A stretch of 64,000 bases of DNA. Origin: an uncultured Spartobacteria bacterium (GTDB lineage: Bacteria > Verrucomicrobiota > Verrucomicrobiia > Chthoniobacterales > JAATET01). The first letter of the stretch is position 1. Every line of letters begins with the position of its first letter. The stretch is from assembly GCA_938011325.1 (NCBI GenBank), contig CALLUD010000007.1:1-64000 (forward strand), in the 5' to 3' direction. A model generated the notes under the pieces. It ran no database searches and had not been told where the DNA came from. It saw nothing but the letters and a program-made list of their open reading frames with translations. Positions 35,811 to 45,204 of this stretch are shown in pieces. A program made the translations under genes and the position numbers.

Positions 35811-38800
35811 ATGCGCCCCCCAGCTGCCATCGGGTTCTACATCAACCCCGAGAGAAACCGGAATGTCGGATTCGCAATGGCGACGGGTGCTTTTCTTGGC
35901 GCGAAGGAGGCGGGATGGCGCCTTGCGGTGTCGGAGCAGGCGGACGCGTTCGATGATTTTCCGCTGCGCGGGCTCATCATTTTCGACATGGGCAGCGACA
36001 GCCGCGAGCTCATGCAAAAGATGCGGGCTCGCGGGATTCCCCAGGTGCTGGTGGGCGGCAACGGAGGTGGCGATCTGCCGGCCATCTTTGTCGACAACCG
36101 CCTCGGTTGCCGGCGACTGACCGAGGCGCTGCTCAGGCGCGGCCATCGAAAAATCGCCTTCCTCGGCGGCGAGCCCGATTACTGGGAAAACAAACTGCGA
36201 CTCGAGGGAGTTCGGGATGCATTGCGCGGCACGGGCCTCGATCTTCCGGATCGGCGGGTGTTCCACACCGGCAGTTGGGACATACGCAGCGCATTTGAGT
36301 GGGGCGAACATATTGCGCGGCACTGCGGTGGTATCGATGCGCTGGTCTGCGCGAATGACCAGATCGCGCAGGGCGCGGTCATGGGATTGCGCCGGGGAGG
36401 GCTGCGCGTGCCGGAGGACGTATCCGTCACCGGGTTCGACAACTTCGCGTTGCGCGACAGCTTCGATCCCGCGCTGTCGGATCCGCCGCTGACGACGCTG
36501 GCGTATCCCGGATTCGAGATCGGCTACCGGGCACTGCTCCGGTTGAGAGAGGAGATCGAAGGCGGCAGTGGCGCGATGGAAACGCTGATTCCACCGGCGC
36601 TGGTGTTTCGCGAGTCGGTGCGGTCACTGGAGGCGCCGGGTGAGGATTCGCCGGCGGTCGATGACTATTGCATCCATGCCCCGATGCGCCGCACGCTCGC
36701 CGGGCGCAATCCTGCCGACCTCGCCGTCACCGAGCTTGCCGAGGCGGTCCTTTACCACGCGCTCGACGGGGACCTTTCCGAACGGTCGCTGAACGAGTCG
36801 ATCCGGCAGGTGATTCACAGCGGATTGAACGATGTGTTCGGCTTCTACCTCTGGCGGCGATTCCAGGCCTTTCTAAGTGGCATTACGACGTATGCGGAGG
36901 ACGAAGCGACGCGACGCCGCATGGCCGAGGAAGGCGTCGCCGAAGTGATTGCCGAGGCATTCATCTGGCACTATCGCGATTTTCACAGCGCGATGCTCGC
37001 CCGCATCAACAACGCGCTCTCCGGCTGGCACAAGAACCTCGCCTCGATCACGACCTTTGCGGATGTCGTCTCGGTGGCCGATGGAATTCGAAAGGCGCTC
37101 GGTATTCGGCAAATTCAGTTCGACGGGCGCCATTTCGACAAAGGCGGGGTGCGCTTCGCGTTGAATCTGGAGGACGTCCGCCGGCGACCCGACTCCGGCC
37201 TTGCGGGCGCGGGCGGGGACTCGTTGCTTTTCCATCCGGAGTTTTCCTCGGTGGCAATCCTGCGGCGGGGCATTTTGCTTCCAAGCGGTGAAAGGGTGGT
37301 GCTCGAAATGGGATTTCACGAGGCCCGTGTGGAGGATGCGGAGCGTTTTTCGCAGGCATTTGAGAGCCTGCTGCTCAATGCGCGCCTGAACCGCCAATTG
37401 GCGGATCGCGCCGCCGAGCTCGAGCGACGAAACGACGAACTCACGCGCGAAAAGGCGCGTGCGGATGAGGCGCGCGAAGCCGCCGAGCGGGCCGCCCGGG
37501 TGAAAAGCGAGTTTCTCGCGAACATGAGTCACGAGATCCGGACGCCGATGAATGGAATTCTCGGCATGGCGGAACTCGCGCTCGATACCCAGCTCACGAG
37601 TCAGCAGCTCGAATACGTCAACCTCATCAAGGCATCGACCTTCTCGCTGCTCACGGTCATCAACGACATTCTCGACTTTTCGAAGATCGAGTCCGGCAAG
37701 CTGCATCTTGAGGACATTCCGTTTTCGCTGCGCGATACGTTCGACGAAGCGATCCGCGCGCTGGCGATTCAGGCCGCGGAGCGGGAGCTCGAGCTCATCT
37801 ACGATGTCCGCCCGAATGTGCCCGATGCGTTGACCGGTGACCCGGGCCGGTTGCGCCAGATTCTCAACAACCTCGTGGGCAACGCGGTGAAGTTCACGCC
37901 CGAGGGCATGATCGTTGTTCGCGTCGAACTCGATGGCGAACCGGATGCGGCGGGATGCCCGCTTCACCTTTCCGTCAAGGATACCGGCATCGGCATCCCG
38001 GAGGAAAAGCTCGATGTGATCTTCGAATCCTTTCGCCAGGCGGACAATTCCACCGCGCGGCTCTACGGCGGCACGGGGCTCGGACTCGCGATCAGCTCAC
38101 GACTTGTCTCGCAAATGGGCGGAAGAATCTGGGTCGAGAGCAGGGTTGGGGAAGGCAGCGTCTTTCACGTCGCCCTGAAACTGCCGCTGGCCGGCCAGCC
38201 GGTGCCCCGGCAGAGCTCGCTCGATTCATCGATGCTCGTCGGAAAGCGCGCTTTGCTCGTGGACGACAACGCGCTGAATCTGGAGATTCTGCTGGAGAGC
38301 TTCGACGCGTGGGGCGTCGACACGGTTTCCGCTTCGAGTGGTCCCGAGGCGCTTGAAATCCTGCAAAGCGAGGACGTGAGGAAACATCCGTTCGATTTTG
38401 TCGTCCTCGATGCGGTCATGCCCGGGATGGACGGATTCGAGCTCACGCATCGCATCCGGGAAGGGAAGCTATGCCCCGGAGCGGCGTTGATCATGTTGTC
38501 GTCCGCATTTCGAGCTGATGACCTCGATCTATCGGAGTTTGGGTTGAACCTGTTTCTGACGAAGCCCGTAACGCGCAACGAACTGCTTCGGGCGGTTCAT
38601 GCGACAATCAACAAACAGGTCGTTCAGCGGCACCAACTGCGCCCCATCGGGCGGGCGGCGCGGCCGATGCGCATTTTGCTCGCCGAGGACAATCGCGTCA
38701 GCGCCATGGTGACCCGTCGATTGCTCGAGCGGCGCGGGCATTCCGTGTCGGTGGCCGGCAATGGCGAACAGGCGGTGGCGGCCTGGCGCGATGGAGATTT

Positions 38801-39077
38801 CGATCTCATCCTGATGGACATGCACATGCCGGGAATGGATGGCGATGCTGCCGCGAGAGAGATTCGGCGTCAGGAGCAGAACGGACGGCGAATTCCCATC
38901 ATTGCGCAAACCGCGGATGCGATGCGGGATGCCGAGCGGATTTGCCTTGAGGCCGGGATGGACGGGTATGTGTCGAAGCCGATCGTGCGCGACAAATTCA
39001 TCTCGCTGGTCGAGTCGTTTGCGCCGTCCGATGTGCTAGACGGGAATCCCGAACGCGCCGAGAATAGCTACGCATGA
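35811..39077 (+). CDS. Soluble LacI-type sensor / hybrid histidine kinase with two REC domains
   Basis: This 1088-residue protein has no signal peptide and no TM segment. Residues about 5-275 form a LacI/GalR-type periplasmic-binding fold without a DNA-binding HTH ([37 protein letters not shown]). A middle region of about 200 residues resembles a GAF-like module, then a coiled coil. The HisKA box is SHEIRTPMN (H574), and the HATPase has [18 protein letters not shown] and [10 protein letters not shown]. Two receiver domains follow, with D867 ([12 protein letters not shown]) and D1003 ([12 protein letters not shown]). It probably senses a cytoplasmic sugar-like ligand. There is no adjacent response regulator. 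It overlaps the next gene (ATGA). Confidence 0.92.
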   Translation: MRPPAAIGFYINPERNRNVGFAMATGAFLGAKEAGWRLAVSEQADAFDDFPLRGLIIFDMGSDSRELMQKMRARGIPQVLVGGNGGGDLPAIFVDNRLGCRRLTEALLRRGHRKIAFLGGEPDYWENKLRLEGVRDALRGTGLDLPDRRVFHTGSWDIRSAFEWGEHIARHCGGIDALVCANDQIAQGAVMGLRRGGLRVPEDVSVTGFDNFALRDSFDPALSDPPLTTLAYPGFEIGYRALLRLREEIEGGSGAMETLIPPALVFRESVRSLEAPGEDSPAVDDYCIHAPMRRTLAGRNPADLAVTELAEAVLYHALDGDLSERSLNESIRQVIHSGLNDVFGFYLWRRFQAFLSGITTYAEDEATRRRMAEEGVAEVIAEAFIWHYRDFHSAMLARINNALSGWHKNLASITTFADVVSVADGIRKALGIRQIQFDGRHFDKGGVRFALNLEDVRRRPDSGLAGAGGDSLLFHPEFSSVAILRRGILLPSGERVVLEMGFHEARVEDAERFSQAFESLLLNARLNRQLADRAAELERRNDELTREKARADEAREAAERAARVKSEFLANMSHEIRTPMNGILGMAELALDTQLTSQQLEYVNLIKASTFSLLTVINDILDFSKIESGKLHLEDIPFSLRDTFDEAIRALAIQAAERELELIYDVRPNVPDALTGDPGRLRQILNNLVGNAVKFTPEGMIVVRVELDGEPDAAGCPLHLSVKDTGIGIPEEKLDVIFESFRQADNSTARLYGGTGLGLAISSRLVSQMGGRIWVESRVGEGSVFHVALKLPLAGQPVPRQSSLDSSMLVGKRALLVDDNALNLEILLESFDAWGVDTVSASSGPEALEILQSEDVRKHPFDFVVLDAVMPGMDGFELTHRIREGKLCPGAALIMLSSAFRADDLDLSEFGLNLFLTKPVTRNELLRAVHATINKQVVQRHQLRPIGRAARPMRILLAEDNRVSAMVTRRLLERRGHSVSVAGNGEQAVAAWRDGDFDLILMDMHMPGMDGDAAAREIRRQEQNGRRIPIIAQTADAMRDAERICLEAGMDGYVSKPIVRDKFISLVESFAPSDVLDGNPERAENSYA

Positions 39078-39604
39078 TCAGATTTCCCAGCCGCCCGTGG
39101 ACCGTCGCCGTGGCTTGCATCGTTTTGCCGTGTGCCGCGGTGGTGGCCCAGATTGAATCCGCGCCGGCCGAGAAGCCGGTTGCCGAAAATCCGCCCAGGA
39201 AGCTGCCCGACTCGCTGCCGGCAAAGCCGACGCCGACGCCCGCTGTTCGCACGCCCGACGAGGTGGTCGCGAAGTTTTTCGAGAACTTGAAAGCCGATCG
39301 CGTGAACGCCGCCTACGACGAACTCGATGCCGATTTCGCGGTGGCCGAGCCGGGCAATGAAGCACAGCGGATGCGTGACCAGACGCAGAAGGCGCTCGAC
39401 GCATACGGCCCGGTGCGCGGCTACGAGTTGATCCTCGATGAAAAGCTCGGCAGCAACCTGATGCGGCGGACCTACCTGTTGCAGGGGGAATCGCTGCCGC
39501 TGCGTTGGCGGTTCTACTTTTACAATGCGGGTGACCGTTGGCGCCTCATCGACCTGCGGGTCGACGACGCGCTGGCGACCTGGTTCGACGAGTCGAAAGA
39601 GTGA
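39074..39604 (+). CDS. Secreted protein with NTF2-like domain, unknown
   Basis: This 176-residue protein has a signal peptide ([16 protein letters not shown]), then a Pro/Lys-rich linker ([11 protein letters not shown]), then a compact domain starting [22 protein letters not shown]. That start is the pattern of small NTF2-like/DUF4878-type periplasmic domains. Function is unknown. It overlaps the kinase stop (ATGA) and the prenyltransferase start (GTGA), so it sits inside a translationally coupled chain. Confidence 0.72.
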   Translation: MIRFPSRPWTVAVACIVLPCAAVVAQIESAPAEKPVAENPPRKLPDSLPAKPTPTPAVRTPDEVVAKFFENLKADRVNAAYDELDADFAVAEPGNEAQRMRDQTQKALDAYGPVRGYELILDEKLGSNLMRRTYLLQGESLPLRWRFYFYNAGDRWRLIDLRVDDALATWFDESKE

Positions 39605-40449
39605 CCTCGGTGACTTCCTTCACGAACTTTCTGAAGTTCGTGCGGTTTTCGCACACGATCTTCGCAATGCCGTTTGCGCTGGGCGCGATGATCGTGGCCG
39701 CGGACGGGTTGCCCACGGGCAGGGTGATTCTGCTCATTGTTCTCGCAATGGTTTTCGCCCGCACGGCGGCCATGACGTTCAACCGCCTCGCCGACTGGGA
39801 GATCGACAAACGCAATCCGCGCACGATGGGACGGCATCGCCTTGTCTCGCGGGCTGCTGCGAGCACCGGATGCGTGATTTCGGCGCTGCTATTCATCGTC
39901 GCCTCGTGGCTGCTCAATCCGCTTTGCTTCGCCCTGTCGCCCGTGGCGCTGGCGATCGTGTTCTTCTACTCGCTCACCAAGCGGTTCACCCATGCCGCGC
40001 AGTTTTTTCTTGGGCTTGCATTGTCGGTCGCTCCGGTGGGGGCCTGGCTTGCGGTCACCGGCGGTTTTGCATGGCCGCCGCTGGTGCTCGCCTTGGCGGT
40101 CGTGTGCTGGGTGGCGGGATTCGACATGATCTACGCGACGCAGGACTACGAGGTGGATCGGCGCGAGCGCTTGAAATCCATGGTCGTGTGGCTCGGAGTG
40201 CCGCGTGCCCTGAGGGTGGCGCAAGTGCTCCACGCGCTGACCTGGATCGGTCTCGTCGCCTTTGGATGGGTCGCCGGATTGGGCGTCGCCTACGGAGTCG
40301 GGCTCGTCATCGTTCTCGGCATTCTTTTCTACGAACATCGGATCGCGCAGTCGCGGGATGTTCGCGCGATCAACGAGGCGTTCTTCCACTCCAACGCGTG
40401 GATCGGCGTGGTCTTCGTCGCGTCGATCCTGATTGATCGCCTTGCCTGA
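39601..40449 (+). CDS. UbiA-family polyprenyltransferase (MqnP-like)
   Basis: This 282-residue membrane protein has about eight hydrophobic segments and the two Asp-rich UbiA motifs: NRLADWEIDKRNPRT, and YATQDYEVDRRERLKS preceded by FDMI. Family members transfer a polyprenyl chain to an aromatic acceptor at the inner membrane. The sequence resembles the MqnP/4-hydroxybenzoate group, so quinone (possibly futalosine-pathway menaquinone) synthesis is likely but not proven; no other quinone gene is in the window. The GTG start at 39601 overlaps the upstream stop, and an upstream ATG frame would overlap that gene by 60 bases. Confidence 0.87.
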   Translation: MTSVTSFTNFLKFVRFSHTIFAMPFALGAMIVAADGLPTGRVILLIVLAMVFARTAAMTFNRLADWEIDKRNPRTMGRHRLVSRAAASTGCVISALLFIVASWLLNPLCFALSPVALAIVFFYSLTKRFTHAAQFFLGLALSVAPVGAWLAVTGGFAWPPLVLALAVVCWVAGFDMIYATQDYEVDRRERLKSMVVWLGVPRALRVAQVLHALTWIGLVAFGWVAGLGVAYGVGLVIVLGILFYEHRIAQSRDVRAINEAFFHSNAWIGVVFVASILIDRLA

Positions 40450-43210
40450 CGCACCGCCTCCCAAACCGCGCCGCCGCTGGATTCGGCGCATCCTGATCGT
40501 GCTCGCACTGATCGCGGTCGGGGCAGTCGCATCGATCCTCTTTGCCGTCACGCATCTCGACTGGATTGCACGATGGACCATCCACCGGGTGTTTCCCGGC
40601 GTGCGGGCGGAGATGTCCGCAATGAGCGTTCGACTTCCGGGCGTGCTGGAGGTGCGGGATCTCGAGCTGAAATCGACAGCGTCGAATGAGACGTTGCTGA
40701 TGCTTCGCGGGGGACGCGCGGTATTTCATCTCACGGATCTTTTCGGTGCGCGCATTGAAGAGCTGCGGTTGGAGAATCCCGATTTGATTGTCTCGCCCGA
40801 CCTTGGAGAGGCGCTGGGTGTTGAGCCACGAGCAGCGGATGCTGCGGAAGATGGCGATCCGTTTGCGTGGTCGATCGGGAGGCTCGTGATCGACGAAGGC
40901 CGCGTGCGCATTGCGCGGCTCTGGCAGGACTCGCCGGTGGTGGAGATGTTCGTATCGGCGGAGCTTCCCAACTTCGGGGTTGGCGGAGAACTCGGCACGA
41001 TCGTTCATCAAGCCCGCATCGAGAAGATCGTTGCCAAAGACGGGGATTCCGACCCGATGCTCGAGATTGCCGGGATCGATGTCGCGTTCACGACGGAAGG
41101 ACTTTTCTCGCACAAGCAAATCGAGGCAGCTCGAATCGGCGAGGGGCAGCTCGTCGTTACCCCCGAGTTGATCGAATTTTTTAACAAACCGTCCGCCGAG
41201 CCGGAAGGCGAACGAAAGGCGGGATGGCGCGTTGGCTCTTTGGAGCTCGATGGCATGGACGTTACCATCCCGGACGCACCCGGCATGTTGGGACGCGTGA
41301 ATTTTCGGATTCAGGCGTCATTGCGTGACATTGGCTCGACGGAAACCGGGACAGACGGAGCCGGGCAGTCCGTCGTTGTTTCCGACCTGCAGGTTTTCAC
41401 CGAAGTGGAACCTGAGCGACCGATGTTCACGGCGACTTCGGCGCGTGTTGCTTTCACGATGGACGGCCTTGCTTCGCACCGGATCGCGTCGCTCGATCTC
41501 GAGAACCCGACGCTCGACCTGGATGTTTCGTCGCTCTCCGGGTCTCCAGGACAAACGACACCCGCACCTGCCGGGCCCTCGTTGGACTGGATCGTCGAGA
41601 GTGCCAGGTGTCGTTACGGCACGTTGCGGTTGCGCGGTCTGCGTGATGGCGACCTGGAAACGAGCGCGCATTTCGCGTTCGACTTTGAAAAATTCGGCAT
41701 TACCGGTGAAGCCGCCGAAACCGTGCACGCGCTTACGCTCTGGGGCATTGAAGGACTCGTCGATGCACCGGAGCCCTTCGTGACGCTCGATCTCGTGCGC
41801 GTCGAGTTTTCTCCGGTGCAGCTGCTTCGCGATCGGCACATCGCCTCCATCAAGATCGATGGCGGCCGGCTCCGTGTGGGCGGCGCGCTGCAAAAGCTGC
41901 TCGCACAAAACGGAAAGACACCAGATGCCGCGAAGACTCCGGACGAGAATGGCGGTTGGACCATTGGCGAGATCGACATCTCAAATGTGCGCACGCGGAT
42001 CGATGACGAGCGCCCCGAGGTGACGGATGTCTTTTTCACCCTCAACACCGTGCTTCACGACGTGACTGCGTCGGGGCTGTCCAGTCAGCTGGTCAACGAG
42101 GTGCAGACGGTCGAGTTTGCCGATGTTGTCCTGCGCTCGCCGCTTGATCGCTCGCGGAAGGTGCTTTCGCTGCGAAGCGTGTTCGTGCGATTCACGCTCG
42201 GCGATCTGGCGGAGCAGCACCTGCGGGAGGTGGTGATTCTTCGGCCGACGATTTATCTGAGTCAGGATCTGTTTGTTTACATGGAGCGTGCGACCGCTGC
42301 GGAGGAAGGCGCTGAAGACTCGTCGTCCGAGGGCGGATTGTCCGGATGGTCGGTGGAGAAGCTCGATGTGAAATTTGGCAAACTGGTCATCGGCAGCGGT
42401 GAGCGCTCGGATGTCGGGTTACCCATCGAATTCGAAACGCAGGCGCAGAATGTGGCGCTGAACAATCTGGCGGATCTGAATCTCCAGGTCGCATTGCGCG
42501 TTCCGAAACAGAGCCGGAGTTTTCCGGATTATCAGCTCGAGCTTAAGGATGTGCAGGGCGACCTGCGCTTCGCATATCCGCCGGAGAAGGGGGAAAAAAA
42601 CCTCGTGCAGAAACTGGATCTCGCCGAGGTGCGCTGGCGGCAGTTCGAGTCAAAGGACGCGTGGATCGCGGTGACGTTCGATGTGAAGGGAATCAACGGG
42701 GAGTTCGGCGCGGCGGCCTATTCCGGCTATCTGAACGGCGGCTTCAGCTTTTTCTTTCAGCAGGACTCGCCGTGGATTGGCTGGGTTGCCGGCACGGGTT
42801 TGGACACCCATGCGGTGACGAACGTCCTTTCGCCGCAAAACTTCCAAATGACCGGGCCGATCGATTTCCAAATTCAGCTCGATGCGTTTCGAAAGGACAT
42901 CGATCGCGTGCAGGGCGACTTCAAGATCACGGAGCCGGGGCATTTCAAAATCGGGAAGCTGGACGATCTCATTGCGCGAATCCCCGATACATGGACGAGC
43001 CTCAAGCAGGACAGCACGCGCATCGCGCTCGAGACCCTGCGGGACTTCGATTACACGGACGCGAACGGGCGGTTCTGGTTCGTGGAATCGCAGGGCATTC
43101 TAAACCTCGACTTGAGCGGACCGAATGGCTCGCGCATCTTCGAGGTCGTCCTCCACGACGGCCCGGATACCAACAACCCATGGCAGCAAGGAAAACTCGG
43201 CAAACAGTAG
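40433..43210 (+). CDS. YdbH/AsmA-like inner-membrane-anchored bridge protein
   Basis: This protein of about 925 residues has one N-terminal TM segment (RRILIVLALIAVGAVASILF) and a very long, beta-rich periplasmic region. That region has repeats of the AsmA/TamB/YdbH type, such as VRLPGVLEVRDLELKS, VRIARLWQD and LRVGGALQKLL. Members form hydrophobic-groove bridges moving phospholipid between inner and outer membrane. The YdbH assignment rests mainly on the next gene, which looks like fused YnbE and YdbL, the E. coli YdbH operon partners. The start is a TTG at 40433 (another at 40442), overlapping the prenyltransferase by 17 bases. Confidence 0.72.
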   Translation: MIALPDAPPPKPRRRWIRRILIVLALIAVGAVASILFAVTHLDWIARWTIHRVFPGVRAEMSAMSVRLPGVLEVRDLELKSTASNETLLMLRGGRAVFHLTDLFGARIEELRLENPDLIVSPDLGEALGVEPRAADAAEDGDPFAWSIGRLVIDEGRVRIARLWQDSPVVEMFVSAELPNFGVGGELGTIVHQARIEKIVAKDGDSDPMLEIAGIDVAFTTEGLFSHKQIEAARIGEGQLVVTPELIEFFNKPSAEPEGERKAGWRVGSLELDGMDVTIPDAPGMLGRVNFRIQASLRDIGSTETGTDGAGQSVVVSDLQVFTEVEPERPMFTATSARVAFTMDGLASHRIASLDLENPTLDLDVSSLSGSPGQTTPAPAGPSLDWIVESARCRYGTLRLRGLRDGDLETSAHFAFDFEKFGITGEAAETVHALTLWGIEGLVDAPEPFVTLDLVRVEFSPVQLLRDRHIASIKIDGGRLRVGGALQKLLAQNGKTPDAAKTPDENGGWTIGEIDISNVRTRIDDERPEVTDVFFTLNTVLHDVTASGLSSQLVNEVQTVEFADVVLRSPLDRSRKVLSLRSVFVRFTLGDLAEQHLREVVILRPTIYLSQDLFVYMERATAAEEGAEDSSSEGGLSGWSVEKLDVKFGKLVIGSGERSDVGLPIEFETQAQNVALNNLADLNLQVALRVPKQSRSFPDYQLELKDVQGDLRFAYPPEKGEKNLVQKLDLAEVRWRQFESKDAWIAVTFDVKGINGEFGAAAYSGYLNGGFSFFFQQDSPWIGWVAGTGLDTHAVTNVLSPQNFQMTGPIDFQIQLDAFRKDIDRVQGDFKITEPGHFKIGKLDDLIARIPDTWTSLKQDSTRIALETLRDFDYTDANGRFWFVESQGILNLDLSGPNGSRIFEVVLHDGPDTNNPWQQGKLGKQ

Positions 43211-43713
43211 TCGCCCTCGTGGCGGGCCCGCTCCTTTTGTCGGGATGCAAGATTCCGGCGATCAACCTCGCCACGAACGAGCCGATCAAGGTCGACATCG
43301 CAATGCGACTCGATGTTTACCAGCACAAGGCGGATGGCGAGGGGCCTTCGCCAACGGCCACGCCGGCGCCGGTGCGCAACTCCGACCGCACGCCATCCGA
43401 GCGTCGCAAGGATCGCGAGGCGGACATTCAGACGCTCAAGAACTCGCGACTCGTGGGCGAAGGCCGCGATGGATTGCTCGTGGTGCTGGTGGAGCTGGAG
43501 GGCGAGAAGGGGGATTTCGTCCGGCAGACGGTGACGCGCGAAAATTCGGACCGGATGGCGGAGATGAAGGAGATTGCCGAAAAGGAAAAGGTGTCGCTGG
43601 AGGAAGTGCAGCGGCGCCAGGCGGAATTATGGGTGAATCGCTCATTCACCGGCGAGTGGATCGAGGTCAAACAACCCGACGGAAGTTACAAGTGGATACA
43701 AAAGCAAGGATAG
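43180..43713 (+). CDS. Fused YnbE-YdbL-like outer-membrane lipoprotein
   Basis: This 177-residue protein has lipobox LLSGC with C23. Directly after it comes a YnbE-like segment (KIPAINLATNEPIKVDIAMR, compare E. coli YnbE with its GCTPRIEV and EPITINMNV). A Pro-rich linker leads to a YdbL/DUF1318-like domain: NSRLVGEGRDGLLVVL, then ENSDRMAEMKEIAEKEKVSL, and an ending GEWIEVKQPDGSYKWIQK like the YdbL tail. In E. coli these are separate genes: YnbE is the outer-membrane anchor of YdbH and YdbL assists it. Here they are one chain. It overlaps the YdbH-like gene by 31 bases and the TolC-like gene by 22. Confidence 0.78.
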   Translation: MAARKTRQTVVALVAGPLLLSGCKIPAINLATNEPIKVDIAMRLDVYQHKADGEGPSPTATPAPVRNSDRTPSERRKDREADIQTLKNSRLVGEGRDGLLVVLVELEGEKGDFVRQTVTRENSDRMAEMKEIAEKEKVSLEEVQRRQAELWVNRSFTGEWIEVKQPDGSYKWIQKQG

Positions 43714-45203
43714 CAGTCGCGCTCGCGGGCGCAGTGTCCTTTTGCATGGTTGCGCGGGCCGCGGAGCCCGAGGTGCTGGAGTTGACATATCGCAGCGCCA
43801 TCGAGCGTGCGCTGGCGAAGAACTTTCAAATCAAGGTCGAGGAGTTCAATCCGAAGATCGCGAAGGCGCGCCAGCTCAGCGAATCGGGCCGGTTCGATCC
43901 CACGGTCGATCTTTCCTACACCTACGATGAGAATCGCCGCGACCTGCGATCGCTGGATCCGACCTTCGATTCCGCGGCGCCGGACAGCCCGAATAGCGAC
44001 CGCTTTGCGCGCACGAGCGGAACGGAGTTCGATGCCACTGTTTCGGGACTCACGCCGTGGGGTCTGAACTACGACTTCGGCACGTCGGTGACCCGCGACA
44101 CGGATTCCCGCAGCTCGATCGACGAGCGTTACCAAACGTTCATCGGCGGCACGATCGTTCAGCCATTGCTGCGCAACTTCGGCACGGACGTGAACCTCGC
44201 GCAGATTCGCATTGCCCGTGCGGACCGCTCGATTTCCGCGTGGACTCTGCGCCAGACGATCATCGACGTCGTGACGGACACGATCACCGTTTACAACGAC
44301 CTTTATTTCGCGATTCAAAACCTCGACGTCGAGCAGCGCTCGCTCGCGCTGGCACGGCAGACGTTGCAGGACAATCAGCGTCGGGCGGAGATTGGCGTGA
44401 TGTCCCCGCTCGACATCGTGCAGGCACAGGCGGATGTCGCGGACCGCGAGGGCCGGGTGCTCGTGGCGGAACGAGAAGTCGCCGATACCGAGAATTTCCT
44501 CAAGCAACTGGTGACCGATGACGTCGCCAACGTCCTCAAGATGCGCGTGTCCATCGCGCCGCCGCCGTTTGATCTGGATCTCAAGGTGGACAAGGAAGCC
44601 GACCTGAAGCGGGCGTTCGAGATTCGGCCGGATTACCAGCAGGCGCTGCTCGATCTCCAGAAGCGCAACATCAACGTCGTCTTTACGCGCAATCAGGCGC
44701 TGCCGCAGCTCGATCTCGTTGCGAGTCTCGGTCTCAACGGACTCGATACCACGCTTGGCGGCAGCGCCTCGCAGTTGAAGGTGCCGAGCAGTTTCGACGC
44801 GAGCGCCGGGGTGAATTTCAGCCTGCCGATTCCAAATCGGACAGCGACCGGCGAACTGGAAATCTCGAAGCTGGAGGTTGCGCGCCAGATCGTGGCGTTG
44901 AAGCAGCTCGAGCAGAGCGTGTTCATCCAGGTGGACAACGCCGCGGGTCAAATCGAGACGACGCGCAAGCGCATCGACGCGAGTCGGGCGGCGCGAATCT
45001 TTGCCGAGCGGACGCTGGAGGCGGGCCAGGCGCGATTGGCGGCCGGCACGGCGACGACGTTTGAAGTGCTGCAATTCCAGCGCGACCTTGCGGAGGCCGA
45101 AATCGCCGAGGTGCGCGCATTGACCGACTACCAAAAGGCGATCGCGAACTACGCGCGCGTGACCGGCACCACGCTGGACCGGCATCGCATCCGGCTCGAT
45201 TGA
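43692..45203 (+). CDS. TolC-family outer membrane efflux protein
   Basis: This 503-residue protein has a signal peptide (residues 1-25, IAVALAGAVSFCMVARA) and two repeats of the OEP coiled-coil/beta structure. The first includes TYRSAIERALAKNFQIKVEE, typical of TolC N-termini. The second ends with ARLAAGTATTFEVLQFQRDL and LTDYQKAIANYARVTG. It would form the outer-membrane channel of a tripartite exporter. The GTG at 43692 lies inside the preceding gene; the upstream frame is not family-like. It faces the MacAB-like exporter genes, with only one base between their stops, and is a plausible partner for them. Confidence 0.9.
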   Translation: MDTKARIAVALAGAVSFCMVARAAEPEVLELTYRSAIERALAKNFQIKVEEFNPKIAKARQLSESGRFDPTVDLSYTYDENRRDLRSLDPTFDSAAPDSPNSDRFARTSGTEFDATVSGLTPWGLNYDFGTSVTRDTDSRSSIDERYQTFIGGTIVQPLLRNFGTDVNLAQIRIARADRSISAWTLRQTIIDVVTDTITVYNDLYFAIQNLDVEQRSLALARQTLQDNQRRAEIGVMSPLDIVQAQADVADREGRVLVAEREVADTENFLKQLVTDDVANVLKMRVSIAPPPFDLDLKVDKEADLKRAFEIRPDYQQALLDLQKRNINVVFTRNQALPQLDLVASLGLNGLDTTLGGSASQLKVPSSFDASAGVNFSLPIPNRTATGELEISKLEVARQIVALKQLEQSVFIQVDNAAGQIETTRKRIDASRAARIFAERTLEAGQARLAAGTATTFEVLQFQRDLAEAEIAEVRALTDYQKAIANYARVTGTTLDRHRIRLD

Positions 45204-45204
45204 G

